Origin: Isochrysis galbana
Taxonomy: Eukaryota; Haptophyta; Isochrysidales; Isochrysidaceae
Direction of reading: 5' to 3'
Length of the DNA: 64,000 bases
NCBI GenBank assembly: GCA_018136815.1
Contig: CM030935.1
Location: 1,174,204 to 1,238,203 of the forward strand
In this document: piece by piece, positions 61,201 through 64,000 of the stretch
Layout: each line of letters opens with the position of its first letter
Numbering within the stretch: position 1 is the stretch's first letter
Translations under genes and position numbers: made by a program
Notes under the pieces: generated by a model
What the model was told of the DNA's origin: nothing
The model's input: the letters and a program-made list of their open reading frames with translations, nothing else
The model's database searches: none

Positions 61201-63381
61201 GCGAGGGTGGAAGCGCACAGCTAGTAGTTGCGCAGACCCCTTGGTGACCACACCCGCACAGGGAACAACGGAGAATGTGCCAGCCGGGTCGGGCGCGACG
61301 GAGAAATGCATTGGGGTATCGCCATCGTTGGAGAGTGAGACCGTCTGGTACGCCACATCCCCTGCGTGGCAGGCGGGGAAGTTAAGCGTCCGATGCGACA
61401 ACCGTGGTTTCGAAATGAAATGCTCTCGGAGTGGCGGGAAGGTGTGGCCATGCGCAGTCAACACCAAGGTCCACGGCGGGGTCATGTTGTTTTCATTGAC
61501 GAGGCGGAAACTGCGCATCGTCTTGAAGGAGGCGACACACTCGAGGCGCTGGCAATAATACTGTTGATCCGATTTCGGGCGGAATTGGATCTTGAAGCCG
61601 GCCGAGGATTTTGGCAGCACGTCGATGCTCGCCGGTGAGATTGCAAAGACCGGCTCCTGAGAGTCACGCGCACCACCATGGATGTAGCCGTTTGGCACGA
61701 CCCAGTTGACGCTCACCTTGCCATTTGTGCGGTTAAAGAGGCGCACTGTCCTCTGCTCGCCAACACGGAGACGAGAGCAAGCACCAAAGTCAACACACTC
61801 CTCCTCGAAGTACAGCGCCAATTCCGGCGACGAGGAGCCGCGAAATATGGCGCCCATCACCTCCTTCTCGAAGGCGATCCCGCTGTCCTCGCCCGTGAGC
61901 TCCGTCTCTTCAACTTCCTCGCCACGGGCCATGGCCTCACGCTGCTCCACCGCACGCGCCTCGATATCCTCTGGGTTCAGTAGATGGAGACCCTGCCTTT
62001 CCCGAGATAAGTAGCTGCGCACGTCCTTGAGGGCGAGCGTCATCGGCCGGCGTTTATCTGTGTATCCTGTTCCAATTACGTCCACAACGAGCGGTGCCTG
62101 GTTCGCAACAAGCACATATACGCGTCGATAGTAGTTGCCTGGCTCCATCGGGGAGAAGTGCATGTTCACGAAGACTGAAAGGCCGGCCGGCACCACGCCT
62201 GAGGTGGCCGACATCGAAAAGATGCCATTTGCATCGACATCGTGCAACTGGAAAGCCACGGGCGCCACTGAGCGATTAAAAATCTCCAACACGCGGCCCA
62301 CCGATCGGCGAGGGGTCTCAATTGGGACGTCACCGAAATTGATGGATGTCTTCGAAAGCTCGACGAGCGGCCCGATTGCCTCGCCGATGGCCTCGACCGT
62401 CACCGTGCTACCACTCGGTGTGAGGATGTCGTAGTGATCTCGAGTGTAAGTTCCAGTCACCGTCGGCTGGTAGATCACCGACACATCAAGCTCTCCATCA
62501 GGAGGCACCACACCCGACGTTGGCGAGATGGTGAAGACGGGCGCAACATCGTTCTCGCGACGAACAATGTTGAAGCGGGCGTGGACGAGCGACTTGTTGG
62601 CCAACTTGAATTGGCTACGATGAACGCTACCCGTAAGCACGGCACCGCAATCGATTGTCTCCTTCGAGCACGACAGGAATGGATATTTGCCAATCCCACC
62701 GATGCGCATGACGTGAGGGCGGTGCTCAGGGATGTTGCACACGCACTGTGCGACGCTGACCGATGCGTCCTTGGGAGTGAACCGTGCTGTGATGTTGATC
62801 GACGCGCCAGGCGCCATCGATCCCGATGATGGCATCAGAACGAATGGTTCGTCGCACGCCCAAGAGAAGGTCACCGGCATCTCACCAGGGTTTGAGATCG
62901 CGAAAGACTTGACAGCGGTCTCCTGGACTGGACAAAAGCCAAAGTCTAGATTCTCTGGAACGTACGTCGACACCGAAGGCACCCAAGCGCGCACTGGAAC
63001 GATGAAGGAGCCTTTTTCGTTCCAGAATTGAACGCAGTCGTCGTATTCCTCAAGCTTGATGGGGCGGAATGCGACGGGAAGCGTATGCGAGAGGCCAGGC
63101 ATGAGCTGAATGGTCTCTGGAAAGGCCATCGAGAAGTACTTGGACTTGGGGAGCTTGTAACGAAGCTTCATTACTTTGGTTGTGACGTTTTTGATGACCA
63201 GCTGCTTCACGTACTCTCCCCCTGGCTCCCAACCCGCCGTCCACTCGAGTCCCTCGCTGCAGTCGACGCCGAAGCGGCGGACGCGCTGAGCTCGCGTGAG
63301 AGGCAAGGGCGGGCCGATCGAGGTAAAGGCGGCGCTGGCGGTGCCCGTGAGCGCAGGGTCGGTGAGTAAGGCAGTCACCAT
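58201..63381 (-). CDS. CFAP65: Cilia- and flagella-associated protein 65-like (ASH/MSP repeats)
   Basis: Single exon of 1726 aa from ATG 63381. The frame is open 65 codons further upstream but only with non-ATG starts and low-complexity R/E/G. Near the N-terminus FGVDCSEGLEWTAGWEPGGE, YVKQLVIKNVTTKVMKLRYK and LPKSKYFSMAFPETIQLMPG follow CFAP65 (CCDC108) closely. Many ASH/MSP-type immunoglobulin domains follow (LDFGFCPVQETAVKSFAISN, INFGDVPIETPRRSVGRVLE, VDFGACSRLRVGEQRTVRLF, LDFGPVLVGQSRRRQLALVN). An A/E/K-rich helical part (EEQAAAHATAAAEAAAKAEA) lies near the end, and the C-terminus (AYVLEGTLFNLVTEASHGEF) is also of that family. CFAP65 sits in the central-pair apparatus of motile 9+2 cilia, so the organism probably has motile flagella. 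The length is a little under the animal protein. Absence of introns contrasts with DDX41, RMD1 and others here. Confidence 0.88.
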   Translation of the reverse strand: MVTALLTDPALTGTASAAFTSIGPPLPLTRAQRVRRFGVDCSEGLEWTAGWEPGGEYVKQLVIKNVTTKVMKLRYKLPKSKYFSMAFPETIQLMPGLSHTLPVAFRPIKLEEYDDCVQFWNEKGSFIVPVRAWVPSVSTYVPENLDFGFCPVQETAVKSFAISNPGEMPVTFSWACDEPFVLMPSSGSMAPGASINITARFTPKDASVSVAQCVCNIPEHRPHVMRIGGIGKYPFLSCSKETIDCGAVLTGSVHRSQFKLANKSLVHARFNIVRRENDVAPVFTISPTSGVVPPDGELDVSVIYQPTVTGTYTRDHYDILTPSGSTVTVEAIGEAIGPLVELSKTSINFGDVPIETPRRSVGRVLEIFNRSVAPVAFQLHDVDANGIFSMSATSGVVPAGLSVFVNMHFSPMEPGNYYRRVYVLVANQAPLVVDVIGTGYTDKRRPMTLALKDVRSYLSRERQGLHLLNPEDIEARAVEQREAMARGEEVEETELTGEDSGIAFEKEVMGAIFRGSSSPELALYFEEECVDFGACSRLRVGEQRTVRLFNRTNGKVSVNWVVPNGYIHGGARDSQEPVFAISPASIDVLPKSSAGFKIQFRPKSDQQYYCQRLECVASFKTMRSFRLVNENNMTPPWTLVLTAHGHTFPPLREHFISKPRLSHRTLNFPACHAGDVAYQTVSLSNDGDTPMHFSVAPDPAGTFSVVPCAGVVTKGSAQLLAVRFHPRAIAPYEHNLAIVLNHHEEDPLRMQLLGAGSRASLHIAHNGRLFLPSTCVGASSRAAITITNPSRLPVAFEWDLSNKNAAAVLAVSPAAGVLQGRESIEAVWKFSPNAPTQHLFKVPCLISALDDTGGASGREVVRQLLTVSGVGSSGQIRAEPEVLDFGPVLVGQSRRRQLALVNSSAVDLFYEVTFERTSNSAMEEPGEGERVGCSKPSGLVPARNSVYLQVEIDTYTRGDVEYAVMCTLAPGDAAAGYGGTRSSLGPPVQLSLVRARAEYPTLQVVDVRLAGSPQELLWEQLALADVNRELRTLLSDAEKQLVSETGAPPDVQLAPAASLFRTVRLNLPPGRLGEADLELRLLMRNTGLLPAKWSIKYPNEADLQVPHWADASELSRDELKQAMVVDRGIITVHPRKGETYPGSDTVVTIRMSHVAPDEFELPLVLTIESGKRLVLNVCGRTLAPREPYLHLPHREVLLGPTPLGLAQPHRHTLELPNFSDVPLAYELDTTQLAALNQQSFAVEVISCLEPSGVIPPGGRARIPFSFHPIEAREYTLAVPLLVGDAERPERIQRVLRLKALGHQPTDGELPAAFETTNLALAPPFQQIKMPEHQQAMRLSLDRCVFGRAPIGTSVRQLVILSNPSESDCDFEWDTSHPLYGVRVTVYPSHGTVAAGKHACCKVTMIGAGPAENVRLTLACNLMPQWTEEQAAAHATAAAEAAAKAEAQRSGRKSVTVTTPKPRGILALQAMEERQQRIAQQSVGGRSSSYSVDMTPPQQALLLDLSANFLPAESLKEAGIDLRGFYVPRVLPPTPEELAEFGTMRSLNGVSKEKGVSDLPSINAEQRSVSQSIVQQMLQELMRCDDVKHAFELAPLKPIPWFAQIAHAERGVAPSPVVIVQSSQNASASKVGGPADGHVGLNPELEASLAAGAARAQEETRELPLAKAEEERVAEIKASAELQELAAYVLEGTLFNLVTEASHGEFSLDVVPRQVIKPREAMVQRKL

Positions 63382-63399
63382 CCCCTGCAGCTTCAGTAC

Positions 63400-63660
63400 A
63401 GCCCTCGCTCCCTCCTCTCTGCTCGCTCTCCCAGCCCGAGCCCCCTCCCCCTCCCTCCTTCTCTCTGCCTCTCGCTCTCTCTCTGCTTGCCTGCCTCCTT
63501 CCCTTCCTCCCTCTCTCTCTCCCTCCCTTCCTCCCCCCCCCCCTTCTCTCTCTCCGCTCCCCGCTCTCGCCGCCAACGCTGCTCAACAACACGGAGGAGA
63601 GTTGGAAACGACCCACGACAAAAAAAAAAGTGGTGGGGGGGGGGGAGCTGGCCCGCTGTG
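63400..63660. repeat. CT-rich tract (GA-rich in CFAP65 sense) and short homopolymers
   Basis: CTCTCTC/CCTCCCT low complexity at 63415-63560 with C10 near 63533, A9 at 63621 and G11 near 63637; probably promoter or 5' UTR of the CFAP65-like gene. Confidence 0.75.
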
Positions 63661-63774
63661 CTATGCTCGACAAGCAGCGGCGGACAAATCAATGTCGAGG
63701 TCGTTTTCATACGGTATGTGGGGGTAGTAAGGTGCTTCATTCGGTTCGAGCACCGTTGACCGGGCTACAATACC

Positions 63775-63875
63775 CTCCTCCTCCGAGTGTACTCCCTACT
63801 CTAGTAGAGTAGAGTACTCTACTCTAGAGCTAGAGTAGAGTAGAGCTCTAAAGTAGAGTAGAGAGTAGAGAGTGA
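63775..63875. repeat. TAGAG/CTCTA palindromic microsatellite
   Basis: Alternating ACTCTAGTAGAGTAGAGTAC and CTCTACTCTAGAGC units form several overlapping palindromes. Confidence 0.85.
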
Positions 63876-64000
63876 AGGTCGAGATGGTTGGGATCGAGGT
63901 GACCTCTCGGCGCGGGGAAAGTACCATCGTAAGAATCGTACATTTATAAAGCTTCTCATCGGCTAGAATCCGTAGCCACGCGCGCCAACCGCGCGCACAA

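Noticed and set aside
63382-63576. Upstream extension of the CFAP65-like protein (65 more codons)
   Set aside because: Starts only at a non-ATG codon and is low-complexity R/E/G; the first ATG is at 63381.

Overview
The window is nuclear DNA from a GC-rich photosynthetic flagellated eukaryote. The genes have short GT-AG spliceosomal introns (74-282 nt). They include a plastid PAP/fibrillin and a motile-cilium protein (CFAP65-like), plus mitochondrial-type proteins. Between them lies dense mobile-element debris. A haptophyte or similar alga with a repeat-rich genome fits best, but nothing here proves the lineage. A run of exactly 100 N at 50749-50848 is a scaffold gap.

Genes, left to right: the 5' part of a lipoyl-domain protein (- strand, leaves the left edge); a four-repeat Tudor-like protein (1818-3722, -); a six-exon kelch-BTB protein (6724-9335, +); an MGQY-type small protein with a 184-bp internal duplication (11351-11914, -); a PAP/fibrillin (15753-16733, -); an LRR protein (22605-24800, -); an ALDH3-type fatty aldehyde dehydrogenase (27510-29620, -; 4 exons, one apparent +1 frameshift); an RMD1/DUF155 protein (34721-36939, +; 5 exons); an arylsulfatase-K-like sulfatase (38423-40921, -; 4 exons); an unidentified membrane protein cut by the gap (48634-50748, +); DDX41 (52105-54374, +; 4 exons); CFAP65-like (58201-63381, -; single exon).

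The space between genes is mostly mobile DNA. A non-LTR (LINE) family leaves a hairpin next to its start codon and oligo(T) 3' ends. One of its copies is 3.2 kb, has an 18-bp target duplication and an intact 949-codon ORF, but has lost the reverse transcriptase. Also present are Ty3/gypsy pol remnants, LTR-like repeats, a hAT element with an 8-bp target duplication, MITE-like elements with about 95-bp inverted repeats, a 73-bp satellite, and several long inverted-repeat pairs (8.3 kb and 24 kb apart).

The genes form no operon or pathway. They are ordinary, independently transcribed housekeeping, organelle and cilium genes set in transposon-rich DNA. The less ordinary signals are the non-autonomous LINE and its 5' hairpin, an LTR-like repeat just upstream of three unrelated genes, a 14-bp direct repeat over both splice sites of a DDX41 intron, and gene models with unusual domain arrangements (lipoyl domain with an odd tail, four Tudor-like repeats with a GYVF segment).
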